A stretch of 64,000 bases of DNA from SG8-41 sp963699525 (GCA_963699525.1 CAVOUI010000005.1:124001-188000); one strand, 5' to 3'. Counted from the stretch's first letter, positions 18,031 to 26,726 are shown. A program made the numbers and translations. The notes: generated by a model from the sequence alone, not told the origin.

Positions 18031-19073
18031 TCGAAAGCGATCGCCTGACATCCACCGCGCCGGCCTCGGCGCAGGAAGAGGCGCTCGAGCGCACGCTGCG
18101 GCCGAAGCTGCTCGAGGAGTACGTCGGGCAGGAGAAGATCCGCGGCCAGCTCTCGGTCTTCATCGAAGCCGCGCGCCGCCGCAAGGAGGCGCTCGACCAC
18201 GTCCTGCTGTTCGGCCCGCCGGGGCTCGGCAAGACCACGCTCGCCCACATCATCGCGCGCGAGATCGGCGTCAATCTCCGCCACACCTCGGGACCGGTGC
18301 TCGAGCGCCCGGGCGACCTCGCCGCGCTCCTCACCAACCTCGAGCCGAACGACGTGCTGTTCATCGACGAGATCCACCGCCTGCCGCCGGTGGTGGAGGA
18401 GATCCTCTACCCGGCGCTCGAGGACTACCAGATCGACATCATGATCGGCGAGGGGCCCGCCGCCCGCTCGGTCAAGCTCGACCTTCCGCCGTTCACGCTG
18501 GTCGGCGCGACCACGCGCGCGGGCATGCTGACCAATCCCCTGCGCGACCGTTTCGGGATCGTTGCGCGTCTCGAGTTCTACACGCTGGAAGAGCTGAAGC
18601 GCATCGTGCAGCGCTCGGCGAAGCTGCTCGGGACCGAGGTCGCCGCCGAGGGCGCGCACGAGATTGCCGGCCGCTCGCGCGGAACGCCGCGCGTCGCGAA
18701 CCGCCTGCTGCGCCGCGTGCGCGATTTCGCCGAGGTGAAGGCGAAGGGCAGGGTAACGCGCGAAGTGGCGGACGCCGCGCTGAAGCTGCTCGACGTGGAC
18801 GCGATCGGGCTCGACGTCATGGACCGGAAGCTCCTCCTGGCGGTGATCGAGAAGTTCGCCGGCGGCCCGGTGGGCATCGAGAACCTGGCCGCGGCAATCG
18901 GCGAGGAGCGCGACACCATCGAGGACGTGCTCGAGCCCTACCTCATCCAGCAGGGCTACCTGCAGCGCACGCTGCGCGGCCGCATTGCGACGGTATCCGC
19001 CTATCGCCACTTCGGCCTCGCGCAGCCCACGCGTTCCGGGACGCCAGACCTCTGGGAACAGCCCAAAGAGTGA
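18027..19073 (+). CDS. ruvB: Holliday-junction branch-migration ATPase RuvB
   Basis: 348 aa AAA+ motor. Walker A is GPPGLGKTTLAHI (about residue 65), Walker B FIDEIHRLPP, sensor 1 LVGATTRAG, and arginine-finger region LRDRFGI; the C-terminal winged helix is RHFGL-terminated. It forms hexamers flanking RuvA on Holliday junctions. ATG overlaps the ruvA stop (ATGA). Confidence 0.97.
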   Translation: MIESDRLTSTAPASAQEEALERTLRPKLLEEYVGQEKIRGQLSVFIEAARRRKEALDHVLLFGPPGLGKTTLAHIIAREIGVNLRHTSGPVLERPGDLAALLTNLEPNDVLFIDEIHRLPPVVEEILYPALEDYQIDIMIGEGPAARSVKLDLPPFTLVGATTRAGMLTNPLRDRFGIVARLEFYTLEELKRIVQRSAKLLGTEVAAEGAHEIAGRSRGTPRVANRLLRRVRDFAEVKAKGRVTREVADAALKLLDVDAIGLDVMDRKLLLAVIEKFAGGPVGIENLAAAIGEERDTIEDVLEPYLIQQGYLQRTLRGRIATVSAYRHFGLAQPTRSGTPDLWEQPKE

Positions 19074-19105
19074 TGCGCTCGAGGCGGCCATCACTCGTCA
19101 CTCAG

Positions 19106-19128
19106 CCCGTCCTGAGCTCGTCTAAGGG
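19106..19128. repeat. REP-like element (CCTGAGC-core), degenerate copy at the ybgC 5' end
   Basis: CCCGTCCTGAGCTCGTCTAAGGG closely resembles the 51085-51106 element CCTGTCCTGAGCTTGTCGAAGC and the widespread proteobacterial repeat built on TCCTGAGCTTGTCGAA. It is bordered by short GTCAC repeats on both sides (19091-19101 and 19128-19140). It sits exactly where the ybgC start codon and leader should be. Confidence 0.55.
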
Positions 19129-19544
19129 TCACCCGTCACCCCGCGAGCTTCACGTGGCCGGTCCGCGTCTATTACGAGGACACGGATCTCGGCGGGGTGG
19201 TCTATTACGCGAATTACCTGAAGTTCATGGAGCGCGCGCGCACCGAGTGGCTGCGCGCGCTCGGGTTCGAGCAGACGGCACTGGCGCGCGAGCACGGCGT
19301 GGTGTTCGTGGTGAGCTCGCTCACGATCGATTACCTCCGGCCGGCGGCTTTCGACGACGAGCTGGCCGTGACCGTGGAACTCGAGAAGCTCGGAGCGGGA
19401 CAAATTGTCCTGAGGCAGACGATCGCGCGCGCGCAGGAAGCGCTCGCAACCGCGAGCGTGCGGCTCGGATGCGTCAACACGGCCACGTTCCGGCCCGTTA
19501 GAATACCGGGGCCCATCGTCGCCGGCCTAGGAAAGAACCCGTGA
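19128..19544 (+). CDS. ybgC: Tol-Pal-associated acyl-CoA thioesterase YbgC, start codon unclear
   Basis: Hot-dog-fold thioesterase, first gene of the Tol-Pal operon. The conserved active-site segment VRVYYEDTDLGGVVYYANYLKFMERARTEWLR is complete, including the catalytic Asp of DTD. However, there is no ATG, GTG or TTG in this frame between the stop at 19113-19115 and GTG 19197, and starting at 19197 would delete the active site. The codon at 19128 is GTC in a context (GTC ACC CGT CAC CCC GCG) that would give a normal N-terminus if it were GTG. A base error, a rare start, or disruption by the adjacent repeat are all possible. The stop overlaps tolQ (GTGA). Confidence 0.75.
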   Translation, partial: VTRHPASFTWPVRVYYEDTDLGGVVYYANYLKFMERARTEWLRALGFEQTALAREHGVVFVVSSLTIDYLRPAAFDDELAVTVELEKLGAGQIVLRQTIARAQEALATASVRLGCVNTATFRPVRIPGPIVAGLGKNP

Positions 19545-20221
19545 ACCCCACCGTGACCCACGACATGTCGGTGCTTTCGCTCGTAACGGGCGCGAGCCTG
19601 CTGGTGCAGATCGTCATGTTGATCCTCCTGCTCGCCTCGCTCTTCTCCTGGTACTACATCTTCCTCAAGCTGTTCACGCTGGGCCGCGCCGCCCGGCTCG
19701 CAGAAGAATTCGAGCGGACGTTCTGGAGCGGGACCGCGCTGACGGACCTCTACCAGCGCGCGGTCGAAAAGCGCCATGCCGTCGGCGGCCTCGAGCGCAT
19801 CTTCGAAGCGGGCTTCCGCGAGTTCATCAAGCTGCGCAAGCCCGACATGGATGTCGGGAACGTCATGGACGGGGTGCGGCGCGCGATGCGCGCGACCTAT
19901 CAGCGCGAGATGGAGCGGCTCGAGTACTCGCTGCCTTTCCTTGCGACGGTCGGCTCGGTCAGCCCCTATATCGGACTCTTCGGTACGGTGTGGGGGATCA
20001 TGAACTCGTTCCGCGGCCTCGCCAACGTCGCGCAGGCGACGCTCGGGGCGGTGGCCCCGGGCATCGCCGAGGCGCTGATCGCCACCGCCATGGGGCTCTT
20101 CGCGGCGATCCCGGCCGTGATTGCCTACAACCGCTTCGCCGGAGACATCAACCGCCTGGCCACGCGCTGCGATTCGTTCATGGAGGAGTTCTCCAACATC
20201 CTGCAGCGCCAGGCGCACTGA
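19541..20221 (+). CDS. tolQ: Tol-Pal system proton-channel subunit TolQ
   Basis: 226 aa, three membrane helices (about residues 14-36, 133-155 and 165-190). It forms the TolQR proton channel that energises TolA. Typical residues are LLLASLFSWYYIF at helix 1, and LPFLATVGSVSPYIGLFGTVWGIMNSF and EALIATAMGLFAAIPAVIAYNRF in helices 2 and 3. GTG start overlaps the ybgC stop. Confidence 0.96.
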   Translation: MNPTVTHDMSVLSLVTGASLLVQIVMLILLLASLFSWYYIFLKLFTLGRAARLAEEFERTFWSGTALTDLYQRAVEKRHAVGGLERIFEAGFREFIKLRKPDMDVGNVMDGVRRAMRATYQREMERLEYSLPFLATVGSVSPYIGLFGTVWGIMNSFRGLANVAQATLGAVAPGIAEALIATAMGLFAAIPAVIAYNRFAGDINRLATRCDSFMEEFSNILQRQAH

Positions 20222-20227
20222 TAGGCC

Positions 20228-20653
20228 ATGCTGATCGAGCGACGCGGCGGCCGGCGGCTGATGAACCAGATCAACGTCGTGCCCTACATCGACGTGATGC
20301 TGGTGCTGCTCGTGATCTTCATGATCACGGCGCCGCTCATCAATCCCGGGCAGATCGAGCTGCCCTCGGTAGGCAAGACCTCCGATCCCCCGGTGCTGCC
20401 GATGGAAGTCTCGATCCGCACCGACGGCTCGCTCTGGCTGCGCGACCGCGCGCGCTCGATGCAGGAGAGCCGGGTCTCGCGCAACCAGCTGCTCACGGCA
20501 ATTCGCCAGAAGCAGAAGCAGAACCCGGAGCAGGCGGTGGTGATCTCGGCGGACAAGGACGTGCGCTACGAGTCGGTGCTGGAAGTCATGGACATGTTGC
20601 AGCAGAACCAGGTGCGCAAGGTGGGGCTCCTCGCCAAGCCGCGCTCGCCATGA
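20228..20653 (+). CDS. tolR: Tol-Pal system protein TolR
   Basis: 141 aa ExbD-family protein. One N-terminal helix carries the proton-conducting Asp in NVVPYIDVMLVLLVIFMITAP (about residues 17-37), followed by a periplasmic domain. Start is 6 bp after the tolQ stop, and the end overlaps tolA by 4 bp. Confidence 0.96.
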   Translation: MLIERRGGRRLMNQINVVPYIDVMLVLLVIFMITAPLINPGQIELPSVGKTSDPPVLPMEVSIRTDGSLWLRDRARSMQESRVSRNQLLTAIRQKQKQNPEQAVVISADKDVRYESVLEVMDMLQQNQVRKVGLLAKPRSP

Positions 20654-21403
20654 CGGCTTCCGTCTACGAGACCCTCAACGAGAAGGCGATCTCCGGCGCG
20701 GCTGCGCTGGTGATGCATTTCCTGTTCTTCGCGCTGCTCGTCGTCGGCGTCGCGTGGCAGAAGCGCGAGGCACCCCCGATGGTGGCGGAGCTGTGGAGCA
20801 ACCTGCCGGCGCCCAAGACCGCGCCCCCGCCGCCGCCCCAAGTCGAGCCGAAGCCCGTTCCCAAAGCCGAGCCGAAGCCGGTGCCGAAAGCGGAGCCCAA
20901 GCCCATACCCAAGGCCGACATCGCGCTGCGGGAGAAGCAGGAAAAGGAGCGCAAGGCGAAAGAGAAGGAGCTGGCCGAGAAGAAGAAGCGCGAGGAGCAG
21001 GCGCAGCTGGAAAAGCTCAAGGCACAGCAGGAAAGAGAAAGGAAGGAGCAGCTCGCGCGCGAGCAGGACGAGGCGCTGAAGAAAATCGCCCAGAGCAAGG
21101 CCGCGGAGCAGGCGCGGCTGGTGGACGAGTACAAACGCCGCATCGCCGACCACATCCGAAGCGCTTCATCATCGAGCCGCCCGGCCTGCAGGGCAATCCG
21201 GAGGTCGAGTTCGACGTCGTCGTGCTGCCGGCGGGGCGAGGTGTTCGACGTGAAGATCCGCAAGACGAGCGGGCAGGCGCCGTGGGACGCCGCGGTCGAG
21301 CGCGCCATCCGCCGCGCGCAGCCCTTGCCGCTGCCGCCGCCGGAGTCCGGGACTCATGAGGGAATTCCGGGAACTCAATCTCAGATTCCGGCCCAAAGAA
21401 TAA
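20650..21403 (+). pseudogene. tolA: Tol-Pal energy transducer TolA, three frameshifts
   Basis: Corrected product about 250 aa: a membrane helix (about 17-37), a proline-rich region with repeated EPKPVPKA, a Lys/Glu/Ala coiled-coil helix (about 95-165), and the C-terminal TonB-like domain. The frame is lost at about 21158 (one base missing: ADHIR then KRFIIEPPG), regained at 21233-21236 (extra G in GGGG: VVVLPAG then EVFDVKIRKTSG) and lost again at about 21348-21352 (extra base: PPPESG then LMREFRELNLRFRPKE, stop 21401-21403). Three lesions within 200 bp of an envelope gene whose partners are all intact suggest poor consensus quality here. Confidence 0.85.
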
Positions 21404-21470
21404 GTCCGGCGTCCCGGCGCCTGTCGCTGCGGGGCGACAGCTCACGGGGGCGCGCGGCAATGCCAACGGC

Positions 21471-21476
21471 TATAAT
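21471..21476 (+). promoter_or_regulatory. Perfect -10 hexamer just upstream of tolB
   Basis: TATAAT lies 7 nt before the tolB ATG, with no Shine-Dalgarno between. If used, transcription would begin at about the A of the start codon, giving a leaderless message. There is no recognisable -35 at 17-bp spacing and no TGn extension, so it could be fortuitous. Confidence 0.3.
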
Positions 21477-21483
21477 TCGCTCA

Positions 21484-22779
21484 ATGAACACAAGCTGGCT
21501 GCATCGCCTCGTTTGCGCTGTCGCCATCCTCGCCCCGCTCGCGCCGCTCTCGTCCGCGCACGCCGCCCTCAGCATCGAGATCATCGGCACCGGGGCCACC
21601 CAGTTCCCCATTGCCGTCGTGCCGTTCCGCGCGGAAACGGGGCTCACGCAGCCGGTCACCCCGATCGTTGCCGCCGACCTCGCGCGGAGCGGGCTGTTCA
21701 GGACGGTCGATTCCGGCGGGTTGAACCCCCTGCCGTACGAGCCGCAGGATCTCAATTACCCCGTCTGGCGCGCGCGCGGCGCGGAGGCGGTCGTGATCGG
21801 GTCGGTGTCGCAGCTGCCGGATGGGCGCTACGACGTGCGGTTCAGGCTGATGGACGTCGCGAAGCAGGTGCAGCTCGCGGGCTTTGCCTTCACGGCGGGC
21901 GCCGGCCAGCTGCGGCTCACGGCGCACCGGATCGCCGACGTGATCTACGAGACGCTGACCGGGGCCAAGGGCGTGTTCAGCACCCGCATCGCCTACATCG
22001 TCAAGAAAGGCAAGCGCTACGAGCTGCAGGTCGCGGACGCCGACGGCTACGGCGCGCAGACGGTGCGCTGGTCGGACGAGCCGATCCTCTCGCCGTCGTG
22101 GTCGCCGGACGGCATGCACCTCGCCTACGTGTCGCTCGAGCGCAAGAAGCCGGTCATCTACGTGCAGTCGCTGATGACAGGCCAGTATCATGCGGTAGCG
22201 AACTACTGGGGCAGCAACAGCGCCCCCGCCTGGTCCCCCGATGGCAAGCAGCTGGCCGTCGTGCTGTCCAAGGAGGGCGGCTCGCAGATCTACTATATCG
22301 GCACCGACGGCAAAGGCGAGCCGCGGCGCATGACCTTCAGCTCTGCCATCGATACCGAGCCCAACTTCTCGCCCGACGGGCAGCTGCTGCTGTTCACTTC
22401 CGACCGCGGGGGAAGCCCCCAGATCTATGGCATGCCGGTGACGGGGGGCGAACCGCGCCGTCTTACTTTCGAGGGCAGCTACAACGTGAGCCCGCGCTTC
22501 AGCCCCGACGGCAAGACCTTCACGTTCATACAGAGGAACGGCGGGCGTTTCAACGTCGCGGTGCAGGACCTTTCGACGCGGCAGGTGCAGGTACTGACCG
22601 ACGGCTTCATCGACGAGTCGCCGAGCTTCGCGCCGAACGGGCGGTTGATCCTCTACGCCACCGAGGTGAAGGGGCGCGGCGTACTATCCGCGGTCTCGAG
22701 CGACGGCCGGGTGAAGCAGCGGTTGTCGGAAGACGCCGCCGATGTGCGCGAGCCGGCCTGGGGCCCATTGCCGAAATAA
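21484..22779 (+). CDS. tolB: Tol-Pal system translocation protein TolB
   Basis: 431 aa periplasmic protein. Signal peptide at about residues 1-27 ending SSAHA; N-terminal TolB domain (ALSIEIIGTGATQFPIAVVPF), then a six-bladed beta-propeller made of repeats with SPSWSPDGMHLAYVS, APAWSPDGKQLAVVLS, EPNFSPDGQLLLFTSD and SPRFSPDGKTFTF. It interacts with Pal and TolA at the outer membrane and septum. ATG 21484 gives the proper signal peptide. The next gene, pal, begins 23 bp later. Confidence 0.96.
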   Translation: MNTSWLHRLVCAVAILAPLAPLSSAHAALSIEIIGTGATQFPIAVVPFRAETGLTQPVTPIVAADLARSGLFRTVDSGGLNPLPYEPQDLNYPVWRARGAEAVVIGSVSQLPDGRYDVRFRLMDVAKQVQLAGFAFTAGAGQLRLTAHRIADVIYETLTGAKGVFSTRIAYIVKKGKRYELQVADADGYGAQTVRWSDEPILSPSWSPDGMHLAYVSLERKKPVIYVQSLMTGQYHAVANYWGSNSAPAWSPDGKQLAVVLSKEGGSQIYYIGTDGKGEPRRMTFSSAIDTEPNFSPDGQLLLFTSDRGGSPQIYGMPVTGGEPRRLTFEGSYNVSPRFSPDGKTFTFIQRNGGRFNVAVQDLSTRQVQVLTDGFIDESPSFAPNGRLILYATEVKGRGVLSAVSSDGRVKQRLSEDAADVREPAWGPLPK

Positions 22780-22802
22780 CCATTTACACGAGGAACCACA
22801 CC

Positions 22803-23360
22803 ATGAAGAAACTCCTGACAGCAACGATTACCCTGGCATTGCTGGCGCTCGCCGGTTGCGCCGCGACTCCGAAGCCGGAACAGCCCGGCGCATCGGTCGA
22901 GGATCGGGGCAAGCCGGTCGGGCCGCCTCCGGCTGCGCCCGGCAAGCCCGCGCCTGACACCGGCGCGAAGCCGCTCGTGACGGCGCCGCTGGGGGCCGCC
23001 GCGCTCAAGGATCCCAACAACATCCTCTCCCGGCGCAGCGTCTACTTCGATTTCGACTCCAACCTGGTGAAGGACGAGTATCGTCCGCTGGTGACGGCGC
23101 ACGCCCGCTACCTGCAGCAGAATCCGGGCGCGAAGATGCGCATCGAGGGCAATGCCGACGAGCGCGGCAGCCGCGAGTACAACATCGCGCTCGGCCAGCG
23201 CCGCTCCGAGGCGGTGAAGCAGATGATGCAGCTCCTCGGGGCGCGGCCGGACCAGATCGAGTCCGTGAGCTTCGGCGAAGAAAAGCCGCGGGCCACGGGG
23301 CACGACGAGAAATCCTGGGCCGAGAACCGGCGGGCGGACATCGTCTATCAGGGCGAGTGA
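22803..23360 (+). CDS. pal: Peptidoglycan-associated outer-membrane lipoprotein Pal
   Basis: 185 aa. Lipoprotein signal with lipobox LAGC (Cys at about residue 19), Pro/Gly/Ala linker, then the OmpA-like peptidoglycan-binding domain (about 75-182) with RSVYFDFDSNLVKDEYRPLV, IEGNADERGSREYNIALGQRRSEAVKQ and SFGEEKPRA. It tethers the outer membrane to peptidoglycan. The ribosome-binding site GAGGAA precedes the ATG. Confidence 0.97.
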   Translation: MKKLLTATITLALLALAGCAATPKPEQPGASVEDRGKPVGPPPAAPGKPAPDTGAKPLVTAPLGAAALKDPNNILSRRSVYFDFDSNLVKDEYRPLVTAHARYLQQNPGAKMRIEGNADERGSREYNIALGQRRSEAVKQMMQLLGARPDQIESVSFGEEKPRATGHDEKSWAENRRADIVYQGE

Positions 23361-23370
23361 TCTGCGACGG

Positions 23371-23391
23371 AGGGATGAGGGATGAGGGATG
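23371..23391. repeat. Short tandem repeat GATGAGG at the pal-cpoB junction
   Basis: Three tandem GGATGAG-type units (AGGGATGAGGGATGAGGGATG) overlap the probable cpoB start. The inverse CTCATCC type occurs at 50139-50169. Confidence 0.5.
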
Positions 23392-24266
23392 GGCCAACCC
23401 TTCAGCTTCGTCCAGTTTTCTTCTCGGTCTTGCCGGCATCGCTGTTGTGGCGTGCCTCGGTCTGGCGACGCCGGTCTCCGCGCAGCTGTTTGGCGGCGAT
23501 GATGTCGCGCGCAAGCAGATCGCGGAGCAGTCGAAGCGTCTCGATGAGCTGAAGCGCCAGAACGAAGACCTCTCGGCGCGACTTGCGAGCATGGACGAAT
23601 CGCTCAAGGGGTTGGCGGCATCCAATCCCGCGCTCGAGCTCGCGCAGCAAATCGAGCGGCTGCGCCAGGAGGTGACACAGCTGCGCGGCCAGATCGAGAT
23701 CGTGGGCAACGACATCCAGATGGCCGCGAAGCGCCAGCGGGACATGTACGTGGACCTCGACACGCGCATGAAGCGGTTCGAGCAGCCGGCCGCGGAGGCC
23801 CCGGCACCCGCGCTTACCCAGCCCGGCGCGGCGGTCGCGGCCGCACCGGCCGCCGCGGGGGCTGCCGCCGCAACGGCGGCCCCGGCCTCGGACAAGGAGG
23901 CGCGGGCGTACGAAGCGGCGCAGGCCCAGCGCAAGGCCGGCAACTACCAGGGCGCGATCGCCGGGCTTCCGGAATTTCATCGCCCAGTATCCGAAGAGCC
24001 CGCTCGCGCACCGGGCGCAGTACTGGATCGGCGACTCCTACTACAACCTGCGGGACTTCAAGAATGCCATCGCGAGCCAGCAGCGGCTGATGGCGGCCTA
24101 TCCCGACAGCGCGTCGGTCCCGGATGCGCTGCTCAACATCGCGAGCTCGCAGGTCGAGCTCGGCGACGCGGCGGGCGCGCGCAAGACGCTCGACAAGCTG
24201 GTCGCGCGCTATCCGACGAGTGAGGCGGGAGAGAAGGCGAAGCGCAGGCTCGCTACGCTCAAGTGA
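23375..24266 (+). pseudogene. cpoB: Cell-division coordinator CpoB (YbgF), one frameshift
   Basis: Corrected length about 296 aa. Signal peptide ending ATPVSA, then an N-terminal coiled coil (about 40-120, SKRLDELKRQNEDLSARL), an Ala/Pro-rich linker and C-terminal TPR repeats (YEAAQAQRKAGNYQGAIAGF and LAHRAQYWIGDSYYNL). The frame changes at 23963-23965 where GGG should be GG. ATG 23375 is chosen; GTG 23357 overlapping the pal stop is also possible. The 5' end lies in a GGATGAG tandem repeat that contributes to the N-terminal codons, so the true start is uncertain. It is last of the Tol-Pal genes; the end overlaps queC by GTGA. Confidence 0.85.
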
Positions 24267-24937
24267 CGCGTCGGGCGGTGGTGCTGCTGTCGGGCGGACT
24301 CGATTCCGCCACCACGGCTGCGATCGCGCGCTCCGAGGGCTACGAGTGCCACTGCCTCACGGTGGACTACGGCCAGCGACATCGCGCCGAGCTGGCCGCC
24401 GCGGCGCGCGTCGCGCGCGCGACGGGCGCGGCAAGCCACAAGGTGCTCACCATCGACCTCACCGCGGTGGGCGGCTCGGCGCTAACCGACCGGAGCATCG
24501 CCGTCCCCGAGGCGCCGACGCAGGGCATACCGGTTACCTACGTCCCGGCGCGCAATACCATCCTGCTCGCACTGGCGCTCGCCTGGGCCGAGGTGCTCGG
24601 CGCGCAGGACATCTTCTTCGGGGCGAACGCGGTGGACTACTCCGGCTACCCCGACTGCCGGCCCGAATACATGCGCGCCTTCGAGACGCTGGCCAACCTG
24701 GCCACCAAGGCTGCAGTGGAGGGGCGCAGGCTCATGCTGCGCACGCCCATCATCGACCTCGCCAAGGCGGAGATCATCCGGCGCGGCGTCGCGCTCGGCG
24801 TGGATTACGGGCTCACCGTGTCCTGCTACCAGCCGGCGGAGGACGGCCTCGCCTGCGGGCGCTGCGACGCGTGCCGGCTGCGGCGCGCGGGGTTCGAGAC
24901 GGCGGGGATTCCCGACCCCACTCGTTACAAGAAGTGA
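24263..24937 (+). CDS. queC: 7-cyano-7-deazaguanine synthase QueC
   Basis: 224 aa. ATP-dependent conversion of 7-carboxy-7-deazaguanine to preQ0 in queuosine biosynthesis. The PP-loop is VVLLSGGLDSATT (residues about 5-17), TVDYGQRH is conserved, and the C-terminal zinc site is formed by cysteines in SCYQPAEDGLACGRCDACRLR. GTG start overlaps the cpoB stop; queC at the end of the Tol-Pal operon is common in betaproteobacteria. Confidence 0.96.
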   Translation: MTRRAVVLLSGGLDSATTAAIARSEGYECHCLTVDYGQRHRAELAAAARVARATGAASHKVLTIDLTAVGGSALTDRSIAVPEAPTQGIPVTYVPARNTILLALALAWAEVLGAQDIFFGANAVDYSGYPDCRPEYMRAFETLANLATKAAVEGRRLMLRTPIIDLAKAEIIRRGVALGVDYGLTVSCYQPAEDGLACGRCDACRLRRAGFETAGIPDPTRYKK

Positions 24938-24987
24938 CCCGTGACCGGGAACCCATGACCGGTCTAGACTAATACAGGGGGCGGGTC

Positions 24988-26115
24988 ATGCAAATCACGA
25001 TACATCTCCAGATACTCGCGGTGGTGTTCGCCGTCGCCGCCGTCATGGGCGCGGTCACCAGCAAGACCAACTTCTGCGCCATGGGCGCGGTCTCCGACTG
25101 GGTGAACATCGGCGATACCGGGCGCATGCGCGCCTGGGTATTCTCGATGGCCGTGGCGCTCGTAGGCGTGATCGCGCTCGAGGCGGCGGGCATCGCCAAC
25201 CTCTCGGGAGAAACGTTCCCGCCGTACCGCACGGCGAACTTCGCGTGGGTCCGCTATCTCCTCGGGGGGCTGCTGTTCGGCGTCGGCATGACGCTCGCGA
25301 GCGGCTGCGGCAACCGGACGCTGGTACGCATCGGGACCGGCAACCTGAAGTCGCTCCTGGTGGTCGGGATCTTCGCCGTCTGTTCCTACCTCATGCTGTG
25401 GACGCCGCTCTACGAGAAGGCGTTCCTGCCGTGGGTCGCGGCAACGACCGTCAATCTGCAAGCCTACGGCGTGGCGAACCAGGAACTCGGCACCGTTCTC
25501 GCGGGCATGTTCGGCATGGGCCGCTCGCAGGGATTCAACCTCGCCGTCGCGGCGTTAGTTGCAGCCGGGATGCTGGTTTTCTGCTTCAGGTCGCCGGACT
25601 TCCGCAGCGAGCGCGATCACATCCTGGGCGGCGCGGTGGTGGGGCTTGCCATCGTCTTCGGCTGGTGGCTGACGGCCGGCTCGATCGGGCGCGAGTGGAA
25701 GGAGTATGCCGAGATGGCGGCCGTGGTGCCGAGCCGGGTGCAGGTGCAGTCCTACACCTTCGCCGCCCCCATGGGCGACATGCTGCGCTACCTCTTCGAT
25801 CCGCTCAATTTCTCGCTCGTCAATTTCGGCGTTGTGGCGCTCGCCGGGGTGATCCTCGGCTCTTCAGTGTGGGCGGTACTTGCCGGCCAGTTCCGCGTCG
25901 AGTGGTTCGTGTCCTGGACGGACTTCGCCAACCACGCGGTGGGCGCCGTGCTGATGGGCATCGGCGGCGTGCTTTCCATGGGCTGCACCTTCGGGCAGGC
26001 GATCACCGGCATCTCCACCCTCGCGATCGGCTCCATCCTCACCTTCCTCGCCATCGTCATCGGCGCGGCCGGGACGATGAAATACCAGTACTGGCGCATG
26101 ACGCGGGAAGCCTGA
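24988..26115 (+). CDS. YeeE/YedE-family sulfur-compound transporter
   Basis: 375 aa with about ten membrane helices in two Sulf_transp (DUF395) repeats. The cysteine motifs typical of the family are all present: SKTNFCAMGA (about residue 31), LASGCGNRTLVR (about 108) and SMGCTFGQAITG (about 330). Characterised relatives (TsuA) take up thiosulfate, with these cysteines relaying the substrate, so a role in importing thiosulfate or a related sulfur species is likely. The start follows a GGGGGCGGGTC leader after the queC end (50-bp gap containing a GTGACCG-like repeat). Confidence 0.85.
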   Translation: MQITIHLQILAVVFAVAAVMGAVTSKTNFCAMGAVSDWVNIGDTGRMRAWVFSMAVALVGVIALEAAGIANLSGETFPPYRTANFAWVRYLLGGLLFGVGMTLASGCGNRTLVRIGTGNLKSLLVVGIFAVCSYLMLWTPLYEKAFLPWVAATTVNLQAYGVANQELGTVLAGMFGMGRSQGFNLAVAALVAAGMLVFCFRSPDFRSERDHILGGAVVGLAIVFGWWLTAGSIGREWKEYAEMAAVVPSRVQVQSYTFAAPMGDMLRYLFDPLNFSLVNFGVVALAGVILGSSVWAVLAGQFRVEWFVSWTDFANHAVGAVLMGIGGVLSMGCTFGQAITGISTLAIGSILTFLAIVIGAAGTMKYQYWRMTREA

Positions 26116-26173
26116 CGCGCGGAGCGCGCTTTTCAAGGAAGCGGCGCGCCTGTAGAATGCGCCGCTTTTCGCG

Positions 26174-26249
26174 GGGCGGATAGCTCAGTCGGTAGAGCAG
26201 CGGACTTTTAATCCGTTGGTCCGGGGTTCGAATCCCCGTCCGCCTACCA
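26174..26249 (+). tRNA. tRNA-Lys (anticodon TTT)
   Basis: 76 nt. Acceptor GGGCGGA pairs with TCCGCCT (G1-T72 wobble), D-arm TAGCTCAGTCGGTAGAGCA, anticodon loop CTTTTAA with TTT anticodon, T-arm CGGGGTTCGAATCCCCG. Discriminator A and CCA are encoded (26246-26249). Confidence 0.96.
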
Positions 26250-26402
26250 TCGTTAAAGCCGGATGCTTCGCACCGGTTTAACTCCACGCATTCGAGGCAG
26301 ACGGCTTCGCCGCAGCTCAATGCGCGGCAATCCATTCCCGCGTTGTATACTATTTGCACTCATTCGCCGGCTTGCGTGACCGACGCGTAACACGGGGGGT
26401 CC

Positions 26403-26702
26403 ATGACATACTTCGTGGAAGGACTGAGCGGGCATACCGAGCCCGAGACCAAGGTGCGCCGGATCGGCGAATACGATTCGCTGCCCGACGCCATTGCGGC
26501 CGCAAAGCGGCTGGTGGACGGATATCTGCGGCGCGAGCACAAGCCCGGCATGGAGCCGAGGTCGCTGCTTTCCAAATACCAGGAACAGGGCGAGCACCCG
26601 TACATCTTCCGCGACGACGACACGACCTTCAACGTGCCGGGGTTCAATCACCTCCACTACGCGACCACGCGCAGCAACGACGTCTGCGCCGGGAAGAAAT
26701 AG
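26403..26702 (+). CDS. Conserved hypothetical protein, 99 aa
   Basis: I do not recognise a named family. The protein is soluble, with a mixed sequence: YFVEGLSG at the start, a charged helix DAIAAAKRLVDGYLRREHKPGM (split here by family-type spacing), and YIFRDDDTTFNVPGFNHLHYA. It has its own unit: start after a GGGGGG-type ribosome-binding site, a TATACT box at 26346-26351 without a convincing -35, and a strong terminator 25 bp after the stop. Codon use matches its neighbours. Confidence 0.75.
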   Translation: MTYFVEGLSGHTEPETKVRRIGEYDSLPDAIAAAKRLVDGYLRREHKPGMEPRSLLSKYQEQGEHPYIFRDDDTTFNVPGFNHLHYATTRSNDVCAGKK

Positions 26703-26726
26703 CGGCACCGTGTAGAATCCTTTCAG

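Noticed and set aside
19990..22779. A 929-codon open frame spanning tolR, tolA and tolB
   Set aside because: It is out of frame in tolR and joins tolA to tolB only through frameshifts in tolA; the real genes are in their own frames.
26323..26351. A sigma-70 promoter before the 99-aa gene
   Set aside because: TATACT is a fair -10 but no -35 element is found at 16-18 bp; not strong enough for a separate feature.
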